DNA of 64,000 nucleotides from Planctomycetota bacterium (GTDB taxonomy: Bacteria > Planctomycetota > UBA1135 > UBA2386), in NCBI GenBank assembly GCA_020849665.1, contig JADLFX010000105.1, forward strand, positions 89,161-153,160. Reading direction: 5' to 3'. The position numbers and the translations under genes were made by a program. Shown in pieces: positions 8,952-16,381 of the stretch. The notes beneath the pieces were generated by a model, which was not told the DNA's origin, searched no databases, and worked only from the letters and a program-made list of their open reading frames with translations. The stretch's first letter is position 1. The number at the start of each line of letters is the position of its first letter.

Positions 8952-9473
8952 ATGCGGTCCCTCCTGCTGGTCGTGGCGGTCCTGGCCGCGGTCGCGCTCG
9001 CCGTAGTGCTGGCGCTGCGCCCCGGCGACCGGGCCATGGTCGAGACCGTGTTCGCGGAACTCGACTCCGCCCTGCGGTCGCGTGATGCCGCCGGCGTGGT
9101 CGAGCTGGCCGGGCCGGACTACGACTTCGCCGGGCACTGGGGCGAGACGCTGCGCGGGTTGTCGGGCGGCGTGGAGGTGCTCGGCCCGGACCGGTCCGCC
9201 GTGCAGCGCGTGCAGGTCCGCGCGCTGCTGCAGGGCGCCCTGGCCCGTCCTGGCGGGGAGCCGCCGCGCCTCCACGTGGAGGTGCTGGAGGTGGATGGCG
9301 CGGAAGGCCGGGTGCGGGCGCGGGTGCTGCTGCGTCTGGCCAGCGGTTGGCGCGGGCTGACCCTGGTCCCGAGCCGCGGCGGGGAGACGGTGGGGTTCGA
9401 GTTCACCCGCCACGGCTGGCTCTTCCCCGCCCTGCGGGTGGCGCGCCACGACCCGGTCGTGGTACGGCGATGA
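8952..9473 (+). CDS. Membrane-anchored small protein, unknown function
   Basis: Encodes 173 residues: one N-terminal transmembrane or signal-anchor helix (about 2-21), then an alpha/beta domain that loosely resembles the NTF2/SnoaL fold (an early helix of the type VFAELDSALRSRDAAGVVEL followed by beta strands). That resemblance is only a guess. The ATG at 8952 puts the hydrophobic stretch right at the N-terminus; an in-frame start at 8907 would put a polar leader ahead of it. A 7-bp hairpin (8928-8949) ends 2 nt before this ATG and could mask translation initiation. It lies inside the glycan cluster, so a role in glycan assembly is possible. Confidence 0.6.
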   Translation: MRSLLLVVAVLAAVALAVVLALRPGDRAMVETVFAELDSALRSRDAAGVVELAGPDYDFAGHWGETLRGLSGGVEVLGPDRSAVQRVQVRALLQGALARPGGEPPRLHVEVLEVDGAEGRVRARVLLRLASGWRGLTLVPSRGGETVGFEFTRHGWLFPALRVARHDPVVVRR

Positions 9474-9513
9474 GCGCGGCGAACTTGGTCCCCCGGCCGG
9501 ATCCGGGTATGGC

Positions 9514-10575
9514 GTGCGCTCGATGATCTCGGCGGTGGTCGTGAACTGGAACGGCCGGCACTACCTCGAGGAGTGTCTCGCCGCGCTCCTGGCTCAGGAG
9601 CCGCCGCCGGCGGAGGTGATCCTGGTCGACAACCACAGCGACGATGGTTCGCGTGAGTTCGTCGGGCGCGCATTCCCGGGTGTGCGCGTGCTCGACACCG
9701 GCCACAACCGCGGGCCGGCCGCGGCGCGCAACTTCGGCGTGTCGAGCGCGCGGCACGGGACCGTGCTGCTGCTCGACAACGACGTCGTGCTCCGTCCGGG
9801 CGCGCTTGCGGCGCTCGCACGGTCCCTCGCGGAGCAGCCGGGCACGGCCGCGGTTCAGGCGCGCAGCCTCTGCGCCGATCGACCCGACCTTGTCCACTAC
9901 GACGCGGCCGACCTGCACTACCTGGGCGTCCTGGTGCTGCATAACTGGTTCCAGCCGCTGGTCGTGGCGGGTCCGCCGCCGGAACCCGCCGGCGCGGTCG
10001 TGGCGTTGTGCATCCTGGTCGATCGCGACGCCTGGCTGCGCGTGGGCGGGCACGACGAGGAGCTCTTCATCCTGTTCGAGGACAACGAGCTGTCGTGGAA
10101 GCTGCGGCTGGCAGGCTACCGGCTGCGCCTGTGCGCGGCGGCGCTCTGCGTGCATCGCGGCGGCACGGCGGGACTCTCGCTGCGCGAGTCGAGCGACCCC
10201 TACCCGGCGCGGCGCACGTTCCTGCACAGCCGCAACCGCCCGCGCGTGCTGCTCGCCTGCATGCACTGGCGCACCCTGCTCCTCACGCTGCCCGCCCAGC
10301 TGCTCTACGGGTTCGTGCACTTCGGCTTCGCGTTGCGGCGCGGCCACGTGCGCGCCTGGCTGCGCGGCAAGTGGGACCTCCTGCGCGGCCTGCCTGCCCT
10401 GCTCCGCCGCCGCCGTCGGATCCAGGCGCTGCGCGTGGTGCCCGACCGTGCCATCCTGATCGCCGCCCCACTCACCCTCAACCCCACCGTGGCCGCGCGC
10501 ACCGGAACGCTGCGCCGCTGCCTGGATGCGGCGTGGATCGGCTACTGGCGGGTCGTGCGGAGGCTCTGTGGCTGA
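9514..10575 (+). CDS. Glycosyltransferase family 2
   Basis: A 353-residue GT2 enzyme with VVVNWNGRHYLEE at the N-terminus, LVDNHSDDGS (about 38-46), DND at about 88-90 and the FEDNELSWKLR acceptor motif. The C-terminal 100 residues are hydrophobic/basic and probably associate with the membrane. The GTG at 9514 is used; the ATG at 9523 is an equally plausible start and changes only three residues. The gene begins 40 bp after the small membrane protein, and its stop lies within the start region of the next gene. Confidence 0.88.
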   Translation: MRSMISAVVVNWNGRHYLEECLAALLAQEPPPAEVILVDNHSDDGSREFVGRAFPGVRVLDTGHNRGPAAARNFGVSSARHGTVLLLDNDVVLRPGALAALARSLAEQPGTAAVQARSLCADRPDLVHYDAADLHYLGVLVLHNWFQPLVVAGPPPEPAGAVVALCILVDRDAWLRVGGHDEELFILFEDNELSWKLRLAGYRLRLCAAALCVHRGGTAGLSLRESSDPYPARRTFLHSRNRPRVLLACMHWRTLLLTLPAQLLYGFVHFGFALRRGHVRAWLRGKWDLLRGLPALLRRRRRIQALRVVPDRAILIAAPLTLNPTVAARTGTLRRCLDAAWIGYWRVVRRLCG

Positions 10576-11482
10576 CGCGCCTTCCGTCGTGGCGATCGTG
10601 GTGAACTGGCGCCTCGCCGAGGCGACGTTGCACTGCCTCGCGGACCTGCGTGCCTGCGGCGTGCCGGGGCTCGAGGTGGCGGTGATCGACAACGGCTCGG
10701 ACGACGGCTCGGTGGAACGGCTGCGCGCCGGAGCGCCGCACGCGACCCTGATCGCGCTGCCGGAGAACTCCGGCTACTGCGCCGCCGTCAATCGCGGGCT
10801 GCGGCATGCGCGCGAACGCGGTGCCCGCCACGCACTGCTGCTCAACAACGACCTGCGCCTCGCGCCCGGGTTCCTGCCGCCCCTGGTCGAGGTCCTCGAC
10901 AACGATCCGAGCGTGGCCGGCGTGATGCCCACGGTGCTCGGGCCAGACGGCCGGGTCTGGAGCTGCGGCGGGGACCTGCGCTTCGGGCCCAACCTGGTCG
11001 CGCTGCGCCATCAGGGAGCGGCGCCGCCGCCACGCACGCTCGGACCGCAGCTGGTGGGGTTCCTGCCGGGAGCCTGCGCGCTGTACCGGCTCGCCGACCT
11101 GGCCGCGGTCGGCGACCTGGACGAGGCCTACTGGATGTACATGGAGGACGCCGACCTCGGCCTGCGCCTGCGGCGGCTGGGGCGCAAGCTCCTCTGGATC
11201 CCCTGGGTGCATGCCGTGCACGTCCCCGGCTCGTCCTCGGGCGGCGCGCGCTCGCCATTGCGCAAGTTCCTGATGGGGGCGAACGAGATCCGGCTGCTGC
11301 GCGCGCACGGCACCGCGCGTCTCTGGCTGGCGTTCCTGCTCTGCGACCTCCTCGCCGCGCCGCTCGCGCTGCTGGGCGGTGCGCCGCGGGGCGGAGTGGC
11401 CAAGCTGCGCGGGATCCTCGCTGGCATCCGCGGCCGCCGGCTGGACGCGGCCGCGCTGGCCGGCCTGCTGGCGCGCGCCTGA
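10568..11482 (+). CDS. Glycosyltransferase family 2 (last gene of the glycan cluster)
   Basis: A 304-residue GT2 enzyme: VVNWRLAEATLHCL, VIDNGSDDGS (about 39-48), the NND metal site (about 93-95) and YMEDADLGLRLRR. The GTG start overlaps the previous stop by 8 bp; a start at 10526 would add residues unlike the family. A C-terminal hydrophobic stretch (LWLAFLLCDLLAAPLALLGG) suggests membrane attachment. The gene converges with rho, with only 25 bp between stops. Confidence 0.88.
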   Translation: MADAPSVVAIVVNWRLAEATLHCLADLRACGVPGLEVAVIDNGSDDGSVERLRAGAPHATLIALPENSGYCAAVNRGLRHARERGARHALLLNNDLRLAPGFLPPLVEVLDNDPSVAGVMPTVLGPDGRVWSCGGDLRFGPNLVALRHQGAAPPPRTLGPQLVGFLPGACALYRLADLAAVGDLDEAYWMYMEDADLGLRLRRLGRKLLWIPWVHAVHVPGSSSGGARSPLRKFLMGANEIRLLRAHGTARLWLAFLLCDLLAAPLALLGGAPRGGVAKLRGILAGIRGRRLDAAALAGLLARA

Positions 11483-11507
11483 ACGTCCTCGCGGCCGCGG
11501 GGCACCC

Positions 11508-12860
11508 TCAGAGGCCGTGGATCAACTCTGCGTTGTCGCGGGTCTTCGCCAGCTGCTCGATCACCCGTTCCAGGGCCTGGCGGCGATCGAGGTCGACGAG
11601 ATGGCGCCGCAGCCTGCGGATCCGCTCCAGCTCCTCGGCCGGGAGGAGGTTGTCCTCGCGGCGCGTGCCGGTCGCGGCGACGTCGAGCGCGGGATAGACG
11701 TGCAGCTCGGTCAGCTGCGGATCGAACACGATCTCGCAGTTGGCCTTGCCCTGGAACTCCTCGGCGATGACCTCGTTCATGCGCGACCCGGTTTCGGTCA
11801 GCATGGTGGCGATGACGGTCAGCGAGCCGCCCTCCTCCATGGCGCGGGCCGAGGCGAAGAGGCGCTTCGGCTTCTGCAGTGCAACCGCATCCAGTCCGCC
11901 ACCCAGGATCTTGCCGGAGTGCGGAACCTCGGTGTTGTAGGCGCGCACCAGCTGGGTCAGGGAATCCATGAGCAGCACCACGTGTTCGCCGGCCTCGACC
12001 ATGCGCCTGGCTCGCTCCAGGACGATCTCGGCCAGAGCGACGTGGCGCGCCGCCGGTTCGTCGAAGGTCGAGGCCACGACCTCGCGTCTGCTGTCGGGGC
12101 CGGTGCCGCGGAGAACCTCCGTGACCTCCTCGGGGCGCTCGTCCACGAGCAGCAGGATCACGTAGCACTCGGGATGGTTGGCGAGGATGCCCTGGGCCAG
12201 GTGCTTGAGCACCACGTTGCGCCCGGACAGGGGCGGGGTCGACACCAGCACGCGCTGGCCGCGGCCCAGCGGCACCAGCAGGTCGAAGAGGCGCAGATCG
12301 ATGCCGCAGCCGGGGTGCTCCAGGCGCAGCCGCTCGTGCGGCAGCACCGGCGTCATGTCGTCGAAGGGGATCCGCCGCTTGAGGTCTTCGATGCTGCCGC
12401 CGTTCACCGCCTCGATGTGCAGGAGCGCGAAGTACTTCTCGCCTTCCTTGGGCGGGCGCACTGGCCCGGCCAGCTGGTGCCCGGTCTTGAGGTTCAGGCG
12501 CCGGATCTGGCTGGGGCTCACGTACACGTCGTCGGGCCCCGCCAGGTACGAGAAGCGCTTCGAGCGCAGGAAGCCGAATCCGTCCGGCAGCACGTCGAGA
12601 ACGCCCTCGCCCCAGCCGAGACCGGTGCTCGTCACGCGCCGCCGCAGGACCTGGAAGATCAGCTCCTGGCGATTCAGCCCGGGATAGCCCTCGACTCCTT
12701 CGGTGCGCGCGAGCTCGAGCAGCTGCGGCATCGAGAGCTGCTGCAGGCGCGGCAGGTCGTAGTCGGTCCGCTTGGCGGCTTCGTAGATCTCGTTGCGCTC
12801 TGCTTCGCCGAGGTTGTCCACTTGCGGGGGGATCTGACCACTCTGTTGTTCCCTGGTCAC
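11508..12860 (-). CDS. rho: Transcription termination factor Rho with degenerate Walker A
   Basis: RNA-dependent ATPase that ends transcription, 450 residues. Domains: a Rho_N helical bundle (about 40-75), a cold-shock RNA-binding domain (about 83-155, with GFGFLRS), then the RecA-like motor. The catalytic-Glu segment LLVDERPEEVTE, Walker B LLMDSLTQLVRAYN, a Q/R-loop region (SGKILGGGLDAVAL) and the arginine finger TGTRRE are intact. The P-loop is not: it reads TPPLSGRN (208-215) where Rho normally has APPKAGKT, so the Walker A Lys is Arg and the following Thr is Asn. An Arg that lies 13 residues before the arginine finger in E. coli is His here. The GTG start is chosen for the GGGAGG ribosome site 6 nt upstream; an ATG at 12947 would add 29 residues. 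Confidence 0.93.
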   Translation of the reverse strand: MTREQQSGQIPPQVDNLGEAERNEIYEAAKRTDYDLPRLQQLSMPQLLELARTEGVEGYPGLNRQELIFQVLRRRVTSTGLGWGEGVLDVLPDGFGFLRSKRFSYLAGPDDVYVSPSQIRRLNLKTGHQLAGPVRPPKEGEKYFALLHIEAVNGGSIEDLKRRIPFDDMTPVLPHERLRLEHPGCGIDLRLFDLLVPLGRGQRVLVSTPPLSGRNVVLKHLAQGILANHPECYVILLLVDERPEEVTEVLRGTGPDSRREVVASTFDEPAARHVALAEIVLERARRMVEAGEHVVLLMDSLTQLVRAYNTEVPHSGKILGGGLDAVALQKPKRLFASARAMEEGGSLTVIATMLTETGSRMNEVIAEEFQGKANCEIVFDPQLTELHVYPALDVAATGTRREDNLLPAEELERIRRLRRHLVDLDRRQALERVIEQLAKTRDNAELIHGL

Positions 12861-13025
12861 GATCCACCTCCCTGGGGGGCGCGACGGAGGCGTGGCTTGG
12901 GACGTGGGCCTGGCCGGAGGCCGCACTTCGGATTCGGAATGGACCATGGACGTTCCTTCCCGCGGTGGTGGGACGGCAACGGTGGATCGGACGAGACGAG
13001 GTGGGTCCGGCCCCAGCCTGGAGCG

Positions 13026-13676
13026 TCAGGTGTCCCTGGGTCGGGACGCGAGTCGTGCGAGGATCTCGTCGACCTGACGGCTCGTGTCGGCGCGCGAACC
13101 TTCGTTGCGGATGGTATAGGCGGCCCGGGCTTTTTTCTCGGCGAGAGAGGCCTGTGCGCGCTCGCGGCGGTGGAACTCCTCCGCCGACCAGCCGCGCCCG
13201 AGCGCCCGCGCCAGGCGCGTGGCCTCGTCCGCCTCCACGAACACGCACACGTCACAGCGCTCGATCAGTCCTCCTTCGAGCAGGAGGGGGACGTCGAGCA
13301 GGGCCGAGGTCCCGGCGGCGCGGGCCGCCTCGAGGTCGTGCAGGATGGCGGCCCGGATCGCCGGGTGGGTGATGGCCTCCAAGTCCTTGCGCGCCCCTGG
13401 GTCGGTGAACACCTCGGCGGCCAGGGCCTGCCGATCGAGGCGGCCCTCCGGACCCAGGACCCGGCTGCCGAACCGGGCGGCGATGCGTGCCAGGATGGAG
13501 GGGACCTCCACCACCTCACGCGCCTTGCGGTCGGCGTCGATCCAGGCCAGGCCCCGCGCGGCGAAGCACTCGGCAACCAGGGACTTCCCGGCGGCGACGC
13601 CGCCGAGGAGACCGATGACAAGGGGTGGGTGCGGCCGGAACTCGCGGGCGCTGGCCTTGTGGGTCGGTTCCGGCAT
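13026..13676 (-). CDS. coaE: Dephospho-CoA kinase
   Basis: Last enzyme of CoA synthesis: phosphorylates the 3'-hydroxyl of dephospho-CoA using ATP in the cytoplasm. The 216-residue protein has the P-loop GGVAAGKS at about 25-32, DADRKAREVV of the CoA-binding domain, ITHPAIR, and the LLDVPLLLEGGL lid region. The first about 17 residues are a polar extension before the family core. It lies upstream of rho in the same direction with a 165-bp gap, so read-through into rho is possible. Confidence 0.93.
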   Translation of the reverse strand: MPEPTHKASAREFRPHPPLVIGLLGGVAAGKSLVAECFAARGLAWIDADRKAREVVEVPSILARIAARFGSRVLGPEGRLDRQALAAEVFTDPGARKDLEAITHPAIRAAILHDLEAARAAGTSALLDVPLLLEGGLIERCDVCVFVEADEATRLARALGRGWSAEEFHRRERAQASLAEKKARAAYTIRNEGSRADTSRQVDEILARLASRPRDT

Positions 13677-13750
13677 GGGCGGGTGATCCGCAGGGCCAGG
13701 GATCGTGGGCTAGACTGTGGTCGGCTCGCAAGTGGGCTCTCCGCGACAGC

Positions 13751-13779
13751 TTGACCCTCTTCTGCGAGCTACCTAGGAT
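13751..13779 (+). promoter_or_regulatory. Candidate housekeeping promoter
   Basis: TTGACC (13751-13756) is followed by a 17-bp spacer and TAGGAT (13774-13779), a good -35/-10 pair in the intergenic space between coaE and the gene starting at 13956. It faces the latter and would give a leader of roughly 170 nt. Read by eye; not scored. Confidence 0.4.
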
Positions 13780-13955
13780 CCCAGCCCTTCGCCCTCCTCC
13801 CACCCCTCCAAAGGCTGCCCCTCGCCTCGAGGGATGGGCCGGAAGCCGGGCGGCGATCCTGGGATAGAGTCTTCTCGTCCCAGCACCGGCCCCCGGCCGC
13901 CAGTCCCCCCTGTCGCGACATGACCCCACGAGCCCGGATTCAGGAGCCCCGATCC

Positions 13956-15236
13956 ATGAGCCACCGCCAAAGCGGCGCCGCGCACGTCAACATCTACTTC
14001 CTGATCGTCACGATCATCCTCTTCCTCGGCGCCCTCGGGTTCGCCTACACGCAGCACACCGAGGTGCAGAAGCTGACGGCGGAGCGGGATCAGGCGCGCA
14101 CCGAAGCCAAGGCCGCCAACCGCACCATCACGCACCGCGAGCAGCTGATCAGCGAGCTGAGCGAGTTGATCGGTGACGTCGGCGAGTACGAGGGCAAGGA
14201 GGGCTTCGACTGGACCGAGTACGGCGGCAAGCCCGAGCCGCTCAAGAACGTCTCGGCCCCCGCCAAGATCGCGAACACCGTCAAGGAGTTCGGCGCGGCG
14301 CTGAGCGTGCCGGAGAGCTCGCGCAAGGGCCTCGGCAACCTGCTCGGGGCGGCGAAGAGCGCGTTCGACGAGATGAAGGGCAAGGTGGCCTCGCTGGACA
14401 GCGAGCGCACCAAGCTCCTGGCCGACAAGGCCGCGCTGGAGAAGTCGATCAGCGACCAGACGCGCGATCGTTCGGCCGACGTGGCGCGGCTGACCCAGCA
14501 GCACAACGAGTTCCGTGGCACGATCGACAATTCCCTGAAGGGCAAGGACGACCTCATCACCAGCATGCGGGTGCAGGTCTCCGATCGTGACAAGAAGCTC
14601 CAGGAGGAGAAGGAGGCGCGCGCCGCCGACGTCCTCAAGCTCAACAAGGACGTGAACGTCCTCCAGGCCCGCATCAACGCGCAGGCCGAGAAGGTGCGCC
14701 TGGTCAACCCGCCGCAGATGCCGGACGGGGACGTCCTGAGCGCCTCGCCCTCGACCGGCCTTGCCTACATCAGCCTGGGCCGCAAGGACATGCTCCCCCT
14801 GGGCACCGTGTTCCGCGTGTCCGCTCCGGGCAGCAACGTGGTGAAGGCCCACGCGACCGTGGTGCGCCTCGAGCAGGATCGGGCCGAGGTGCAGCTCTCG
14901 GGCCTGCGCGATCGCTTCGATCCCGTGGTCCGCGGCGACGTGATCACCAACGACCTCTACAGCCCGAACGTGCGCCGCACCGTCGTGCTGATCGGCCGCT
15001 TCACGCCGCCGCTCAACAAGCCCACCGTGAAGCTCCTGATGGAGAACCTCGGCAACAAGGTCGTCGACGCGGTCACCCCGGGCGTCGACCTGGTCGTGGT
15101 CGGCGGCGACGCGCTCAACGAGGCCGGCGACGGCTTCACGCCGATCACCGAGACGCCGGAGTACAAGCAGGCCCAGTTCCTGGGCATCGAGATCGCGCCC
15201 ATGCACAAGGTGCGCGACTTCCTGAAGCTCGACTGA
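13956..15236 (+). CDS. Membrane-anchored coiled-coil protein with C-terminal BRCT-like domain
   Basis: A 426-residue protein of unknown role. Residues 12-34 form a single hydrophobic helix; its short N-terminus should be cytoplasmic, so the rest would lie outside. Two long heptad-rich coiled-coil segments follow (about 35-60 and 130-245), then a small beta-rich domain (about 250-335). The last about 90 residues match the BRCT pattern of NAD-dependent DNA ligases: a VVLIGRF strand, a Pro-Thr-x5-Leu helix, LGNKV, DLVVVGGDA and a final helix with EYKQAQFLGI. BRCT domains normally bind phosphopeptides or DNA ends in the cytoplasm, so the topology is odd. The start at 13956 has AGGAG 9 nt upstream. 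It stands alone and is followed by two hairpins. Confidence 0.75.
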   Translation: MSHRQSGAAHVNIYFLIVTIILFLGALGFAYTQHTEVQKLTAERDQARTEAKAANRTITHREQLISELSELIGDVGEYEGKEGFDWTEYGGKPEPLKNVSAPAKIANTVKEFGAALSVPESSRKGLGNLLGAAKSAFDEMKGKVASLDSERTKLLADKAALEKSISDQTRDRSADVARLTQQHNEFRGTIDNSLKGKDDLITSMRVQVSDRDKKLQEEKEARAADVLKLNKDVNVLQARINAQAEKVRLVNPPQMPDGDVLSASPSTGLAYISLGRKDMLPLGTVFRVSAPGSNVVKAHATVVRLEQDRAEVQLSGLRDRFDPVVRGDVITNDLYSPNVRRTVVLIGRFTPPLNKPTVKLLMENLGNKVVDAVTPGVDLVVVGGDALNEAGDGFTPITETPEYKQAQFLGIEIAPMHKVRDFLKLD

Positions 15237-15246
15237 GCCAGCGCCC

Positions 15247-15309
15247 GCTCCGCCGTCGCGGCGGAGCCCCGGCCCGACCTGCAACGCCTCGGACTGCTCC
15301 GAGGCGTTG
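15247..15309 (+). terminator. Pair of strong hairpins, probable terminator
   Basis: Two perfect hairpins follow the coiled-coil/BRCT gene: an 8-bp stem (15247-15254 with 15260-15267) and a 12-bp stem (15282-15293 with 15298-15309) closed by a CTGC tetraloop. No run of T follows, so neither is a canonical intrinsic terminator, but position and symmetry argue for a 3'-end element. Confidence 0.55.
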
Positions 15310-15399
15310 TGCGTTCATGGGCCCCGCGTCCTGCGTCATGCGCACCGGCACGGCCGCCGGCCGGTCCGGCCCGAGGGTTCCTTCGCTCCCGCGTGGAGC

Positions 15400-15405
15400 T
15401 ACATT
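15400..15405 (+). promoter_or_regulatory. -10 element of tatC (leaderless type)
   Basis: TACATT ends 9 nt before the tatC ATG. If it acts as a -10 box, transcription would begin at or within a few bases of the start codon. No ribosome-binding site is seen in the 9 nt, which agrees with a leaderless mRNA. Confidence 0.4.
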
Positions 15406-15414
15406 CGGCGCGCG

Positions 15415-16380
15415 ATGACCAGCCCCGAGCCGCCCAAGGAAGAGCTGCGCCGGATGTCCTTCGGCGACCATCTGGACGAACTCCGGCGGCGACTGGTGCG
15501 CTCCCTGATCGCGGTCCTGGTCTGCGTGTTCGGGCTCTTCCCGTTCAAGCGCGAGGTCACCAACTTCTACCTGGAGCCCTACCGGGAGATGTGGGACCTC
15601 GCGTACGGCAACTACGTGGAGCGGCTGGAGAGCAAGGTGCGGGACGCGGGCGGCCTGGAGCGCCTGCACGCGACCGAGCGCGAGACGGTCGAGTTCAACC
15701 GCCGCTACGCCGAGGAGATCCGCACCGGCCGGTTCCCGATGGGCGAGGCGTGGCGCATCGAGGTGCAGAGCGGGTTCCGGCTCCCCTGGTCGTTGAAGTC
15801 GCTCAGCGCGATGGAGGACCTGTGGACCTTCATGGCTGCGACGCTGATCTTCGGGCTGCTCCTGGCCGGACCGTACGTGCTCTGGCAGGCCTGGGCGTTC
15901 GTGGCGGCCGGCCTGTACAGCCAGGAGAAGAAGGTGGCGCGTGGCTACTTCCCGGTGAGCCTCGGCCTCCTCGCCCTGGGCGCCGCGTTCGGCTACTTCG
16001 TGGCGGTCCCCGCGTGCATCTACTTCCTGGTGCAGATGATGGACTTCAACCAGGTGGAGCCGCTCATCTCCGTGGGGCAGTACTTCCACTTCCTGTTCAC
16101 GCTCACGGCGGCGCTGGGCCTGATGTTCCAGCTCCCCTTGGTGATGATGGCGTTGGTGAAGCTGGGACTGATCGAACATCGCACCCTGGTCGTGCACTGG
16201 CGCTACGTGCTCCTGGCGATCTTCGTGATCGCCGCGGTGGCCTCGCCGACGGTGGATCCGTTCTCCCAGCTGCTGATGGCGACCCCGATGGTGCTCCTCT
16301 ACGGGCTCGGATTGGTGTTCACCGGGCGCGTGGCACGCCAGCGCGCGGCGGCGATGCCGACCATGGCCGCGGGAACCTGA
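15415..16380 (+). CDS. tatC: Sec-independent protein translocase TatC
   Basis: Core receptor of the twin-arginine export system in the cytoplasmic membrane, 321 residues with six expected helices. The N-terminal signature HLDELRRR is at about 19-26, the conserved YSQEKKVA follows helix 2, and the later helices carry the usual Phe/Pro pattern. The first external loop (about 45-138) is roughly 95 residues, about twice the usual size, and is rich in charged residues (NYVERLESKVRDAGG and on). No tatA or tatB is nearby. A start at 15307 would add a Pro/Arg-rich leader and is rejected. Confidence 0.93.
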   Translation: MTSPEPPKEELRRMSFGDHLDELRRRLVRSLIAVLVCVFGLFPFKREVTNFYLEPYREMWDLAYGNYVERLESKVRDAGGLERLHATERETVEFNRRYAEEIRTGRFPMGEAWRIEVQSGFRLPWSLKSLSAMEDLWTFMAATLIFGLLLAGPYVLWQAWAFVAAGLYSQEKKVARGYFPVSLGLLALGAAFGYFVAVPACIYFLVQMMDFNQVEPLISVGQYFHFLFTLTAALGLMFQLPLVMMALVKLGLIEHRTLVVHWRYVLLAIFVIAAVASPTVDPFSQLLMATPMVLLYGLGLVFTGRVARQRAAAMPTMAAGT

Positions 16381-16381
16381 G

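Noticed and set aside
12858..12947. Extended Rho N-terminus starting at 12947
   Set aside because: The GTG at 12860 has a strong GGGAGG site at ideal distance, and the added 29 residues are low-complexity Pro/Ser.
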